Source of the DNA: JAXDTI01 sp034090045
GTDB taxonomy: Bacteria > Actinomycetota > Actinomycetes > Actinomycetales > Actinomycetaceae
Length of the DNA stretch: 64,000 bases
NCBI GenBank assembly: GCA_034090045.1
Contig: JAXDTI010000006.1
Coordinates: 1-64,000, forward strand
Direction: 5' to 3'
Shown: positions 8,324 through 17,853 of the stretch, in pieces
Numbering within the stretch: position 1 is the stretch's first letter
Layout of the letters: each line of letters opens with the position of its first letter
Translations under genes and position numbers: made by a program
Notes under the pieces: generated by a model
Database searches by the model: none
What the model was told of the DNA's origin: nothing
The model's input: the letters and a program-made list of their open reading frames with translations, nothing else

Positions 8324-9181
8324 GTGGAAACCTGGATTCTCAAACATCCGCAGCTTGGCGAAATAGTGTTCCAATGCGCAAACGACACCCAGTTCGCGGA
8401 AATCGACCCGGGTTGGCCGGTGCCGGAAACCCACGAAAAGCCGGAACCTGATTCCGAACCGGAAAGCGCTCGGATCGCCGGTTCGCTGCTCGGGTATTTG
8501 CAGCGGCTACGCCAGGTTAATCGAGCGCGAGTGCTGCTCGCTGGGGAAGTGGTCGGTCGCTATCAGAGCGTAACGGACGGGGAGAAACTGCCGCTGTTGG
8601 GTACCAAAACATCCCCGGATGGCTGGAGCGAAACCGGCGGGCCTTTCGACAGTGTTCCTCACCTCAAAATCGATGCTACCTTTTTTCGAGAACCAATAGG
8701 GGTCACCTATCGTGACAACGACACCCTGGTCGAGTTCGACCCGCCGGAGAGGTCGAGAGCCTGGGAACGCCACCAAAAAATACAGGCGAAACCACTGCTT
8801 CGGATGGTCTATCCGATCGCCCGTGGATTGCGAAAAAGCGGCTGGGCGCTGCTAGTTTTTCTGCTGTCTCCGCTTCTGATCCGACTTTTGCCACATTGGG
8901 AGCTGCCGGAACTCCACCCGATTGCGTTGCCGACCCCGAACCTGACCCCGATAGCCCTGCCGTTACCCACCCTGACGCGTATCGAGTTGCCGGTGCTCGA
9001 TCTGCCAGAGCTGCCCACCCCACCGCAGCTACCGGATTGGCTGGTGTGGATGCTGGACCACGACAAATTGTGGCTCCCAATCATTATCGGAATCGGTGTG
9101 GGTGTTGGGGCAGTCATTAATCACCGCCGCTCGCAGCGTCACCGACACGATTGGGAAACAGCTAACAGCACTGCACAATAG
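8324..9181 (+). CDS. Hypothetical membrane protein with Pro/Leu-rich extracytoplasmic segment
   Basis: About 285 residues from the GTG at 8324, chosen because GGGGG at 8310-8314 precedes it and it lies 16 bases past the previous stop; an ATG-less upstream extension to 8258 would overlap the previous gene. A soluble N-terminal region of about 160 residues is followed by a membrane helix ('ALLVFLLSPLLIRLL'), then a striking repeated segment of the type 'LPTPNLTPIALPLPTLTRIELPVL' split over about 45 residues, then a second helix ('LPIIIGIGVGVGAVI') and a basic tail. The Pro-containing leucine repeats would lie between the two helices. No family recognised. Confidence 0.65.
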   Translation: METWILKHPQLGEIVFQCANDTQFAEIDPGWPVPETHEKPEPDSEPESARIAGSLLGYLQRLRQVNRARVLLAGEVVGRYQSVTDGEKLPLLGTKTSPDGWSETGGPFDSVPHLKIDATFFREPIGVTYRDNDTLVEFDPPERSRAWERHQKIQAKPLLRMVYPIARGLRKSGWALLVFLLSPLLIRLLPHWELPELHPIALPTPNLTPIALPLPTLTRIELPVLDLPELPTPPQLPDWLVWMLDHDKLWLPIIIGIGVGVGAVINHRRSQRHRHDWETANSTAQ

Positions 9182-9337
9182 CAGGTTTTGTAGCGCTCCG
9201 GGAAGCTGCCAGAGCATTTCGGGAGGTTTCCCCAATGTCGCCCCCCGCGTCCGGTCAGCGAACCGATAAACCCGTGTCGAACGCGCTTGTTTACAATAAA
9301 AACGACAGTTGAGTTCCAATAGAGAAAGGCTCCAACG

Positions 9338-10504
9338 ATGTCTGAGATTTTCGAGCCGCCAGCACCTGAAAACTCAGCCCCCGAAAAACCAGACGTTGAA
9401 ACCGCAACCCCAACTCGCCAGGCAAAACGGGCCGAACGGAAAGCTGCTCGCGCTGCCCGGCGTCTGGAGCGTGCCGAGATGAAAGCCGCGAAAGCCGCTC
9501 ACTCCAATAGCTACCGTCCCGGCGGTAAGGGCGGTCGCGCCCAAATGGCCTTGAAAATAATTCGTACCTTCATCTGGGCGGTGATAGCGGTAGCGCTAGT
9601 GAAGTTTGCTTTCTTCCCGAGCCAAGAACCCCTAGATGAGATAGCTGCTGAAGGAAACTTTGTGTTGCCGACAGTAACCGTCGAGAACGGAAACATCGAA
9701 AACTCGATTGAACTGGATGCGACCGTGGTACGCAACGAGTCGAAACCGGTGAAAGCCACAGCCGAAGGAATCATCACCACAATCTATGCCGCCAACGGCG
9801 ATAATGTCGGCTACGGGGCACCGATTCTGCAGGTCAAACACACCGATATGGGGGAGACTGCAGACCCGGATGCCGAACCGACCCAATCGGTAAGCTATGT
9901 CGATATCTATGCGCCGGCATCCGGAACATTGAATATCGATGCGATTGTTGGTCAAGCAACCAGCATCGGCGACCCGGTGGGAACAATCATTCCCAACGCT
10001 TTTCACGCATTGGTGACGGTCACTCCGGAACAGCTCTATTCGTTGCAGGCGCTGCCGAAAACCGCGACTGTGGCGATTACTGGCGGTCCGGCGCCTTTCA
10101 CGTGTACCGGTTTGAAAACCATAACCGGGGTCGGGTCGGTCACCAGCACTGAGGACAGTGATGGTCAACAGTCAGCCACCACGCCACAGTTACGCTGCGA
10201 CATTCCCTCCGAACAGACCGTATATGACGGGGTGAAAGCTAAGCTGCAGATTAATGGCGGTTCGGCGAAAGACGTGCTCACCCTGCCGGTGACCGCGGTC
10301 GAGGGACGTTCTGGCACCGGAAATGTGTACCTACCGGTGAGCGATAAACGATCGAAACCAAAAGCGGTAAAGGTGCAATTGGGACTCAGCGACGGCACCG
10401 CTATCGAGATTAAATCCGGTTTGAAAGCCGGCGACGAAGTGCTTGAATATGTGCCGGGTTCCTCCGATGAACAAGACAGTGCCGGCGGCGGCACCGCCAT
10501 CTGA
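9338..10504 (+). CDS. MacA-like membrane fusion protein (efflux adaptor)
   Basis: 388 residues. A cytoplasmic Ala/Lys/Arg/Glu-rich coiled N-terminus (about 25-60) precedes a single membrane helix (about 72-92). A HlyD/MacA-type adaptor fold follows: half-lipoyl strands 'KPVKATAEGIITTIYAANGD' and 'VDIYAPASGTLNIDAIVGQ', then a barrel and the C-terminal 'GLSDGTAIEIKSGLKAGDEV' domain typical of RND/MacA adaptors. It is followed by an ABC ATPase and a MacB-like permease, so it is the adaptor of a tripartite-like or Gram-positive two-layer exporter (peptide, lipid or antibiotic). The charged cytoplasmic extension is longer than usual. Confidence 0.85.
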   Translation: MSEIFEPPAPENSAPEKPDVETATPTRQAKRAERKAARAARRLERAEMKAAKAAHSNSYRPGGKGGRAQMALKIIRTFIWAVIAVALVKFAFFPSQEPLDEIAAEGNFVLPTVTVENGNIENSIELDATVVRNESKPVKATAEGIITTIYAANGDNVGYGAPILQVKHTDMGETADPDAEPTQSVSYVDIYAPASGTLNIDAIVGQATSIGDPVGTIIPNAFHALVTVTPEQLYSLQALPKTATVAITGGPAPFTCTGLKTITGVGSVTSTEDSDGQQSATTPQLRCDIPSEQTVYDGVKAKLQINGGSAKDVLTLPVTAVEGRSGTGNVYLPVSDKRSKPKAVKVQLGLSDGTAIEIKSGLKAGDEVLEYVPGSSDEQDSAGGGTAI

Positions 10505-10518
10505 TCGGAGATGCCCCT

Positions 10519-11259
10519 ATGCTCGACCTGACTGAAGTCACCCGCACGGTGATTCTCCCAAACGGTGAGCCCCTGGAGATCCTGAAAGGGATAAACCTGC
10601 ACGTAGACGCGGGTGAACATGTCTCTATAGTCGGGCAATCCGGGACCGGCAAATCCACACTCATGAATATCATCGGGATGCTGGATCTGCCGAACTCCGG
10701 AACCTATATGTGGCAAGAACACAATGTAGCCTCGCTCACCGACCGGCAGCGTTCCCAGCTGCGTGGCGAATCAATAGGTTTCGTTTTCCAACAGTTCAAT
10801 CTGTTTTCAACCAGGGATGCGGTGTCGAATGTGGCGGTGCCGCTACTGTATTCGAGCGGTATGGATTTGCTGCGACGCAACGAAATAGCAGCAGATATGT
10901 TGGAGCGGGTAGGTCTCGGAGATCGCCTGGACGCTATGCCCAGTCAGCTCTCCGGTGGTGAACAGCAGCGTGTAGCCCTGGCTCGCGCCCTGGTGCGCCG
11001 CCCGCGAATAATACTTGCCGATGAACCGACCGGCGCCCTGGACCTGCACACCGGCGAACAAATGATGAATCTGCTGGAAGAATGCGTCCGCCAATTCGAT
11101 GCGGCGCTTATCGTAATCACCCACGACATGCAGATTGCGCGCCGCGCCGAACGGATTATGGAGATTGTGGACGGCAGGATTTCGACGGTTTCCCCACTGA
11201 GCGTCGCTGACATGAGGCGTGGCGAACAGACCAAAAACAGCGAGAGGGGACAGGCGTGA
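10519..11259 (+). CDS. ABC transporter ATPase, MacB/LolD type
   Basis: 246 residues with Walker A GQSGTGKST, Q-loop 'FVFQQFNLF', signature LSGGEQQR, Walker B 'IILADEPTGALD' and the switch His in 'VITHD'. These are those of the MacB/LolD/FtsE-like branch that powers FtsX-fold permeases. It lies 14 bases after the adaptor gene and overlaps the permease gene by 4 bases, so the three are one operon. It drives export or mechanotransmission through the permease at 11256-12554. Confidence 0.92.
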   Translation: MLDLTEVTRTVILPNGEPLEILKGINLHVDAGEHVSIVGQSGTGKSTLMNIIGMLDLPNSGTYMWQEHNVASLTDRQRSQLRGESIGFVFQQFNLFSTRDAVSNVAVPLLYSSGMDLLRRNEIAADMLERVGLGDRLDAMPSQLSGGEQQRVALARALVRRPRIILADEPTGALDLHTGEQMMNLLEECVRQFDAALIVITHDMQIARRAERIMEIVDGRISTVSPLSVADMRRGEQTKNSERGQA

Positions 11260-12554
11260 ATAACATTCTAGGTGCCCTCACCGAGGCGTGGGAAGAAGTA
11301 AAAATCAACCGGATGCGTGTGAGTCTCTCCCTGATCGGTGTGGGGGCGGCAGTGTGGGCGCTGGCCACAACCTTGGCGCTGGGGCAAATCCTCGTGAAAT
11401 CTACCGAAGAACTGTTCTCGATAGGGGGGCGCCCTGGCCTGATTGTGATGTTTGCGGCACCGAACACGGGAGATCCTGAGATTCTGCCCGCTGACGGTTA
11501 CGGTGCCGGAACGATTGGTGATGCTGCCGATAAACAGCTGCGGGGTTTCTCGCTCGCGGCAGCCTCGAGTGCCGAAAAAATCGGTACCAAATACTGGTCG
11601 CGTTTCTTTTCCACGGATTTCATTAACGGCCCGGAAATCTGTGACGACTCGATGGCTGAGGGGTGCTACACCAACACCGCAACCCTCTACGGTGTCGATC
11701 CGATGCATTTCACCTTGAAACCGACACAGTTGGTGACCGGTCGGCTGCTCCGAGAAAGCGACGGTGAACTGCTGATGAACCCGGTCGTGGTGAACCAGTC
11801 AGTTTGGGATAAGCTCGGGCGACCGGCGCTCTCGACCCACCCGCAACTCCTGATTGACAACAACTCGGAGATGGCGTTTACCATCGTCGGGGTGGTTGAG
11901 GACTCTAAGCTGTCATCCGGGACGCAGGAAGCCTATACGCACGCTGACACCTTTACCGGAGCCTTGAACACCCAGAAGAAAGCCGAGATGACACCTATGG
12001 CTATCGAGATTCTCGGCCATGCTGACCAGGTGAAAGAGGATTCAAAAGTGGTTGAGGAGATACTCGGTTCCCAGCTTGGTAAAGACTATGAGCTCTCCGC
12101 GATCTATGACGACAAGTCCGGCGACACGCTCGCCGGGGTCAGCAACTCGATTATGACAGTTATTTCCGGTATCGGCGGTATCGTGATTCTGATAGGCGCG
12201 CTCGGTCTGCTCACCGTCTCCATCGTCACAGTGCAGCAACGGATCCGCGAGATTGGGATCCGCCGCGCTGTCGGAGCTTCGGCTGCGCGAGTATTTTTCT
12301 CGGTGTTCCTCGAATCGGTGGTGGCGACCACGGTTGCCGGCGTGGCGGGTGTGATGATGTCGGTGCTGACGATTAAGTTAATGCCACAGGAGGGACTGCA
12401 AGAACTATTTGGGGTGGCGCCCGGTAATGTGCCCTACCCGATGGGTGCGGCTTTCGCCGGTGTCGCGATTGCGGCGGGCGTGGGTGCGCTGTGTGGCATC
12501 ATTCCAGCGACCATCGCGGTACGCAAGAAACCGATTGACGCGATACGTTTCTAA
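11256..12554 (+). CDS. MacB-like ABC permease (FtsX fold)
   Basis: 432 residues, GTG start overlapping the ATPase stop (GTGA). The topology is one N-terminal membrane helix ('RVSLSLIGVGAAVWALATTL'), a periplasm-facing domain of about 230 residues (MacB_PCD-like) and three C-terminal helices with the FtsX motif 'QQRIREIGIRRAVGASAARVF'. Gram-positive relatives export antimicrobial peptides or toxic amphiphiles together with a MacA-like adaptor. Substrate unknown. Confidence 0.9.
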   Translation: MNNILGALTEAWEEVKINRMRVSLSLIGVGAAVWALATTLALGQILVKSTEELFSIGGRPGLIVMFAAPNTGDPEILPADGYGAGTIGDAADKQLRGFSLAAASSAEKIGTKYWSRFFSTDFINGPEICDDSMAEGCYTNTATLYGVDPMHFTLKPTQLVTGRLLRESDGELLMNPVVVNQSVWDKLGRPALSTHPQLLIDNNSEMAFTIVGVVEDSKLSSGTQEAYTHADTFTGALNTQKKAEMTPMAIEILGHADQVKEDSKVVEEILGSQLGKDYELSAIYDDKSGDTLAGVSNSIMTVISGIGGIVILIGALGLLTVSIVTVQQRIREIGIRRAVGASAARVFFSVFLESVVATTVAGVAGVMMSVLTIKLMPQEGLQELFGVAPGNVPYPMGAAFAGVAIAAGVGALCGIIPATIAVRKKPIDAIRF

Positions 12555-12635
12555 AGTTTCCCAGGTTGACCCGCATCGTCTGTTCCTGGGTATCCAGTTG
12601 CGTAGGCGTAATGAGCTGTGATGTAAAATGACGGA

Positions 12636-13145
12636 ATGATTCACCTCGACCCGGACTGGCTGCGGGAACACGTCCCGGATGATATTCCGGACAGTGTCCT
12701 GCAGGAGACCGGTGTGCTGAAGGGATACTATATTGACGGGCTGGCGGTCTATAACCACCCGACTCAACGAGATTCCCAAACCCTCAAATACCAGGCAAAA
12801 AATGATGATGACCTGCGGATTTGGGAGTTCAAGGTCTGTTGTCAGCGTATCGGTTTCTATATGGCTTTGCGTACTCGCGGCACCGATTCGGAGAAGTGGC
12901 GCTACCCGAGCGCGATGCGTCACGGCGGAAAACTACGTTACAGGGAGAACCGGGACTACGCCTATGACGCGATATATGATTCCCGTAAGGTGCCTTTTGA
13001 GGTGGAGTTACGGCTGTTAAAACCGGTGCTGGAAAGTGCAGATTGGAATGCGGTGGTTACACAGCGGGAGCTGCAACTCAACAGTTCAGTAAACATCGAC
13101 CACTGGCGTTACGACAACGCAGCCGAAAAATTTGTAGAGAAATAG
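12636..13145 (+). CDS. Hypothetical cytoplasmic protein
   Basis: 169 residues, soluble and acidic-aromatic, no signal peptide or membrane helix. I recognise no domain. It contains 'YYIDGLAVYNHPTQRDSQTLK' near the N-terminus (split here only as a landmark) and 'YDAIYDSRKVPFEVELRLLK' in the middle. Size and composition resemble single-domain immunity proteins of toxin systems, but no toxin gene is next to it, so this is only a guess. Flanked by the exporter operon and tRNA-Lys. Confidence 0.55.
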   Translation: MIHLDPDWLREHVPDDIPDSVLQETGVLKGYYIDGLAVYNHPTQRDSQTLKYQAKNDDDLRIWEFKVCCQRIGFYMALRTRGTDSEKWRYPSAMRHGGKLRYRENRDYAYDAIYDSRKVPFEVELRLLKPVLESADWNAVVTQRELQLNSSVNIDHWRYDNAAEKFVEK

Positions 13146-13154
13146 GCTACGAAG

Positions 13155-13227
13155 TGCGCCCACAGGGGGTCGAACCCTGGACCCACGGATTAAAAGTCCG
13201 CTGCTCTACCAACTGAGCTATAGGCGC
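13155..13227 (-). tRNA. tRNA-Lys (anticodon TTT)
   Basis: Cloverleaf on the minus strand: acceptor GCGCCTA pairs with TGGGCGC (one G-U pair), D-arm GCTC/GAGC, anticodon stem GCGGA/TCCGT with loop CTTTTAA (anticodon TTT), T-arm CAGGG/CCCTG with TTCGACC loop, discriminator A. 73 nt; no encoded CCA. Confidence 0.97.
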
Positions 13228-13325
13228 CTGTCGAAAACGACCTCTCAATCGTAACGCCCAGCACGCAGCAATGTCCAAGCCGGTTAGGATTGTACTGGTC
13301 ACTTGAATTGGATGAGAGGTTAGCG

Positions 13326-14651
13326 ATGTCGAGATCACTGGGTGTTCGGGGCATAGCCGCACTCGTTGTTGCCAGAATCGCCGGCTGGGCTTCGCGGGTC
13401 TCCGGGCGCGGCTCCGGCGGCGTAATCGGCGGCAATATCGCCCACCGTATCGATCCGCACCTATTGGATAAACTCGGATCTGGTTTGCGCCCTATCCTCG
13501 TGACCGGAACAAACGGTAAATCAACTACAAACAAGATGGTGCGTGCCGCGCTCTCGACACTCAACGGAGCAAACGCAGTAGCATCCAACACCAACGGCGA
13601 CAACATGATGTCCGGTGCGCTGGTGGCGTTGATCAACAACCCGAAAGCAACCTATGCCGCCCTCGAAGTGGACGAAATGTACCTGGTGCACCTGGCTGGA
13701 CATGTACACCCCGAAGTGATCGTGCTATTGAACCTCTCTCGTGACCAGCTGGATCGGGTCGGAGAAATCTCAAAAGTTGAAGCCTCTATACGGCGCGCCA
13801 TCAGCGAAAACCCGCAGGCAACCGTTATCGCCAACTGTGATGACCCGCTGATCGTCTCTGCCGCCTGGGATGCCCACCGAGTCGTTTGGGTGGCTTGCGG
13901 TTCAACCTGGAAACTCGACTCGGTTTCGTTCCCGCGTACCGGCTCACCCATCTACTATTCCGGTCTCGGTGCAGACGGCGCCGAAAAATGGTGGGTTGAG
14001 GGACACCCTGAATACTCCCGCCCTGACCCCACCTGGAGTTTCAGGGGCGAAACCGGTTCGGTCTCCGACCCTGCCATATTGCACACGCCATTCGGCGAGA
14101 CACCTATCAACCTGGCTTTACCGGGGCGAGTAAACCTGGGTAACGCGGCGCTCGCTCTCGCCGCCGTCACCGAGCTGGGGGTACAACATACGGATGCGCT
14201 GCGAGCTGTGGAGAACGTGACCTCGGTTGCTGGACGCTACGGGCGCCTGGATTTAGGGGCCGGACGCTGCGCCAGAATCCTTTTAGCCAAAAACCCGGCG
14301 GGCTGGCAAGAAGCCCTAAACATGGTTCCGGACAGCGCAAACTCGGTGGTTTTGGTGACGAACGGGCGGGTTGCGGACGGGCATGATCTCTCCTGGCTCT
14401 ATGACGTAGACTTCACCGTGTTGAATCCCGATTTGGAACGCCCGATACTGGTAGCCGGTCAACGTGCCCGCGACCTGCAAGTACGACTACGCTATGCGGG
14501 TTTCCCGAACCCGCTGCTGCCGGGAACCAGCGGTTTCGGCACCATGATGAACGCCCCCGGCCCGGAGATTGTGGTGTTAGCGAACTACACCGCTTTTGCG
14601 GACCTGCAAGCCGTGCTGCGTTCCCGGAATATGCGCCTGGAAAACGAGTAG
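13326..14651 (+). CDS. murT: MurT, lipid II isoglutaminyl synthase ligase subunit
   Basis: Mur-ligase-family subunit that, with GatD, amidates the alpha-carboxyl of D-Glu in lipid II stems. About 441 residues from ATG 13326 (GAGAGG upstream). ATP loop VTGTNGKST at residues 59-67, the Mur core 'EVDEMYL...', and the C-terminal DUF1727 domain with 'LLAKNPAGWQEAL' and 'VADGHDLSWLYDVDF'. Odd feature: the zinc ribbon inserted in other MurT proteins (two CxxC-type pairs) is recognisable by its frame ('SFPRTGSPI' about residue 202, 'WWVEGHPEYSRPDPTW' about 222) but the cysteine positions now hold F, T, V and H. The gene is directly followed by gatD. Confidence 0.93.
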   Translation: MSRSLGVRGIAALVVARIAGWASRVSGRGSGGVIGGNIAHRIDPHLLDKLGSGLRPILVTGTNGKSTTNKMVRAALSTLNGANAVASNTNGDNMMSGALVALINNPKATYAALEVDEMYLVHLAGHVHPEVIVLLNLSRDQLDRVGEISKVEASIRRAISENPQATVIANCDDPLIVSAAWDAHRVVWVACGSTWKLDSVSFPRTGSPIYYSGLGADGAEKWWVEGHPEYSRPDPTWSFRGETGSVSDPAILHTPFGETPINLALPGRVNLGNAALALAAVTELGVQHTDALRAVENVTSVAGRYGRLDLGAGRCARILLAKNPAGWQEALNMVPDSANSVVLVTNGRVADGHDLSWLYDVDFTVLNPDLERPILVAGQRARDLQVRLRYAGFPNPLLPGTSGFGTMMNAPGPEIVVLANYTAFADLQAVLRSRNMRLENE

Positions 14652-15470
14652 GTGATGAGTATGCGACAGCCAAAAAAAACTGAAAGCACCCTGCAAATCG
14701 CGGTGCTGCTTCCCGAGTTGCTGGGCACCTATGGGGATGGCGGCAACGGCGAAATCCTGGCAGCGCGAGCCCGACTACGCGGAATAAAAGCCGAGGTTAA
14801 AGCCTTTCACGCCGCAGATCCCATTCCCGAATCAATGGATCTGTACGTGATGGGTGGGGGTGAGGACACCGCCCAGGTTATTGCGGCTCAACAGCTGCGC
14901 ACCGACCCCGGATTCAATCGCGCTATCGCTGCCGGGCGCCCCCTATTGGCGATCTGTGCGGGTTTGCAGATTCTGGGCGAATGGTTCACCGACGGGCAGG
15001 GGCTACAGCAACCGGGCACCGGGATGCTGGATTGCACCACTTCCCCGATGGGGGCACGCACAATCGGGGAACTCGTCATCGACGGCGGTCCGGAGTTCGA
15101 CCAGCCGCTCACCGGTTTCGAAAATCACGGCGGCGGTACCGTACTGGGCGCAGATGCCCGCCCCCTCGGGCGGGTTTTGGCAGGTATAGGCAATGTAAAA
15201 GATGTGAACTCGACAGGTTCAGACCCGCAACAATGGTGTAGCGCAGGTTTCGATGGTGCCCGACAGGGCTCCATCATCGCAACCTATATGCACGGTCCGG
15301 CGCTGGCACGTAACCCGATGCTAGCGGATTATTTGTTGGCGGCTGTACTCGGGGTGCCGACCGGTGAACTGCCTAAGCTAGCCGCCCCAGAGCTGGGTGC
15401 CGATATTGAGAGTCTGCGTAAAGATCGCCTGAGCTTTGCCCTGCCGCCTACCGCATCAGAAACACGGTGA
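14652..15470 (+). CDS. gatD: GatD, lipid II isoglutaminyl synthase glutaminase subunit
   Basis: 272 residues, class I glutamine amidotransferase-like. It releases ammonia from glutamine for MurT. Nucleophile Cys (about residue 102) in 'LAICAGLQILG'; catalytic His in 'YMHGPALARNP'; substrate-binding 'YGDGGNGEIL' at the N-terminus. Translation may start at GTG 14652 immediately after the murT stop, or ATG 14655 or 14661. It is the second gene of a murT-gatD-murJ run, so amidation and flipping of lipid II are co-expressed. Confidence 0.93.
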   Translation: MMSMRQPKKTESTLQIAVLLPELLGTYGDGGNGEILAARARLRGIKAEVKAFHAADPIPESMDLYVMGGGEDTAQVIAAQQLRTDPGFNRAIAAGRPLLAICAGLQILGEWFTDGQGLQQPGTGMLDCTTSPMGARTIGELVIDGGPEFDQPLTGFENHGGGTVLGADARPLGRVLAGIGNVKDVNSTGSDPQQWCSAGFDGARQGSIIATYMHGPALARNPMLADYLLAAVLGVPTGELPKLAAPELGADIESLRKDRLSFALPPTASETR

Positions 15471-15473
15471 CCG

Positions 15474-17099
15474 ATGAGGCAGTCAAATAAAAACACCGCG
15501 GCGAACTCCACTGTCCGCAATTCTCTAATCGTCTCCTCAGGAACGCTAATCTCGCGTCTGCTGGGTTTCGTCCGAATGGCAATAACGTTATTCGTGCTCG
15601 TAAAGGTGATAAACGACGTCTTTCAATTTTCGAATAACCTGCCGAACCAGGTCTACGAGTTACTGGTGTCCAGCGCTTTCAATGCTGTGCTGGTTCCAGC
15701 TTTTGTTTCCGCACAGAAACGCGCCGACCATAACCGGTTCATAACCGCGATTTTCACGGTAACTCTCGGGGCGCTGGCAGGAATCACCGTGGTGGTCACG
15801 CTGGCGGCACCGTTAATCGTGAAAATAATGGGTGTTTCCTTGCCGGAGGATTGGTTCTGGGTTGTGGTTTGGATGTCAGTTTTGTGTTTACCGCAGATTT
15901 TTTTCTACGGTATGCACACGGTACTCGGACAATACCTGAACGCCAATGGTCGTTTCGCCGCCTACGCTTGGACACCGGTACTCAACAATGTGGTCGGCAT
16001 TGGCGGTCTGGTCATGTTCTACCTTTTTTATCGTGCTGGAACTGCGGCTGGAGATGCCCTCTCTAACCCGGCTAACTGGGGGCCGCAACCGCTACTGGTG
16101 CTCTGCGGAATGACTACCCTCGGCATAGCGCTGCAGGCTCTTTTTTTGTTGATTCCTCTGTGGCAGACCGGGTTCCGTCCCGAGTTTCCGATCCGTTTAC
16201 GAGGTTTGGGGCTGCGCGCACCCATAAAACAGGCGATGTGGGCTGGGGCTTCAGTTTTCTTGATCTATATAGGTGTTTGGGCGCAAAGCAATGTTGCTAT
16301 CGCGGCTTTCTCCTATACCCAAATAACCGGTATCGAGGTGCCTTCCGTTTCTGAACGCACCGTCGCAACGCTGTTTTATGCCGTCCCGTACGCGGTTTTG
16401 ATTCTGTCTGTGGTGAACGTGATTTTTCCGGACATTGTCCGGGCGGTCGAGGATTCCGATGAGTCTCGTTTGAAATCTCAGATGCTACGTTTTCACAATT
16501 TCATCGGTCCGATAGGTGTGCTGTGCAGTGTGCTTTTGATGACCGGTTCACTGTTGCTCGCCCAGCTGATGACGATTGTCACCGAATACGACCCATTTCT
16601 GATAGCTATCGTGCTCGCCGCAATTTCTGTTGGCATAATCCCGCTCGCATCCGGGGCTTTGAACGAGCGTGTCCTGTATGCGTCAAATCGCGCCAAATAC
16701 ACTTTTTTTGCGCAGATCCCAGCTAATCTATTCAAGCTTCTGACGTGCAGTATCGCTGTTTTTGCGCTGCCGCAGATAGCCTGGGTGCCTTTCGCGGCGT
16801 TCGGGGAGGGGATAGGGTTGGCGCTCTATGCGATTATCTGTCATTATGCGATAAAAGTTCCCGGTCGTCCGAGCCTCACCGAGGAGCTGCGTTGCTATCT
16901 GCGTCCGCTGTTAGGGGGAGCCGTGGCGGCTGCTGTCGGTCTCGGGTTCCTGTGGCTTGTAGGCTTCTATTCCACCGGTTACCTCGATTTGTTGGCTCGC
17001 TGTGCCGGTCTGCTCGCTCTTGAGGTTTTGGTTTTTACTTTCATTGGTGTTTCTCGCCAAACCAGGACAGAGTTTCTGGTGCTATTGCGACGTCGGTGA
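15474..17099 (+). CDS. murJ: MurJ-type lipid II flippase
   Basis: 541 residues, MviN/MurJ branch of the MOP superfamily with about 14 membrane helices. Landmark N-terminal motif 'SSGTLISRLLGFVRM' and Arg-containing core helices typical of the lipid II cavity. It flips lipid II across the cytoplasmic membrane for peptidoglycan synthesis. It starts 3 bases after gatD, so it is part of the same operon. Unlike mycobacterial MurJ (MviN), there is no appended pseudokinase domain. Confidence 0.92.
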   Translation: MRQSNKNTAANSTVRNSLIVSSGTLISRLLGFVRMAITLFVLVKVINDVFQFSNNLPNQVYELLVSSAFNAVLVPAFVSAQKRADHNRFITAIFTVTLGALAGITVVVTLAAPLIVKIMGVSLPEDWFWVVVWMSVLCLPQIFFYGMHTVLGQYLNANGRFAAYAWTPVLNNVVGIGGLVMFYLFYRAGTAAGDALSNPANWGPQPLLVLCGMTTLGIALQALFLLIPLWQTGFRPEFPIRLRGLGLRAPIKQAMWAGASVFLIYIGVWAQSNVAIAAFSYTQITGIEVPSVSERTVATLFYAVPYAVLILSVVNVIFPDIVRAVEDSDESRLKSQMLRFHNFIGPIGVLCSVLLMTGSLLLAQLMTIVTEYDPFLIAIVLAAISVGIIPLASGALNERVLYASNRAKYTFFAQIPANLFKLLTCSIAVFALPQIAWVPFAAFGEGIGLALYAIICHYAIKVPGRPSLTEELRCYLRPLLGGAVAAAVGLGFLWLVGFYSTGYLDLLARCAGLLALEVLVFTFIGVSRQTRTEFLVLLRRR

Positions 17100-17201
17100 C
17101 ATCCGCTTTCACCGAGACACCAGTTTTCGGGTTTGTGCCCCAATAGGGTGCACGCGGCGGTGCGATGAGGGAAAATAGATGCAAGAGAGCGAGGTTTAAC
17201 C

Positions 17202-17822
17202 ATGGCGAAAGCCCCATTCCGCCGGCCCGCAGCGTTGCGGACCGAAGATGCCGAAAACCTGCCTGGCGATGAAGATCCGGCTGAATACTCCGAAGTTGCC
17301 CACACTGCTGCCCAGATGCTGCTGGGGGTGGCACCCCCCGAAGATATGCGACGTCGTCCTGACCTGCTTTCCGCTATCGAAGCTGAAGGGATTGACCTGG
17401 TGGCGGAGCTATTTGCGAAATCCCCTGCAGACACTTTGCCCGGTGTGCTGTGGCGTTTATATCTGATACAGCAGTGGATGCACCGTGACGAGCCGCGTGT
17501 TCAACAGGTTTGGCAGGAGGGGGCAGCTTTCGCGACCCGCAAATCTGAGGTGCCTACGCGACCTTTACCCGATCCGTGCTCCGTTTTAGGGCGCATAGAC
17601 CAGTTACTGAACGGCGTTTTCAAAGCGGATTTTGCGCAGCTGCTTTCCGATACGGCGCTGGTCATGGAGTTTTTGTCGGTGGGGCTGCGCAGCGAGAATT
17701 GGATTACTGACGAACATGACGAATTGGCTGACCGGGTGACATTGCGAAACTCGGCACTGATCGCCACCGCCCGGGAGTTGCTGGCAGCAGCGGAGGCAGG
17801 CGAGTTCGGTCACCTGGAATAG
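17202..17822 (+). CDS. Conserved-looking hypothetical protein upstream of ppk
   Basis: 206 residues, soluble, mostly helical, with an acidic N-terminal third ('EDAENLPGDEDPAEY'). I recognise no functional domain. Proteins like it occur beside cell-wall or replication genes in Actinomycetales and Bifidobacteriales and are often only labelled hypothetical. Good start (ATG 17202 with GAGCGAGG upstream). The next gene begins within 35 bases, so it is probably co-transcribed with ppk. Confidence 0.65.
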   Translation: MAKAPFRRPAALRTEDAENLPGDEDPAEYSEVAHTAAQMLLGVAPPEDMRRRPDLLSAIEAEGIDLVAELFAKSPADTLPGVLWRLYLIQQWMHRDEPRVQQVWQEGAAFATRKSEVPTRPLPDPCSVLGRIDQLLNGVFKADFAQLLSDTALVMEFLSVGLRSENWITDEHDELADRVTLRNSALIATARELLAAAEAGEFGHLE

Positions 17823-17853
17823 TGTGAAAACAAGGTTGCAGATAGGAGCTGAA

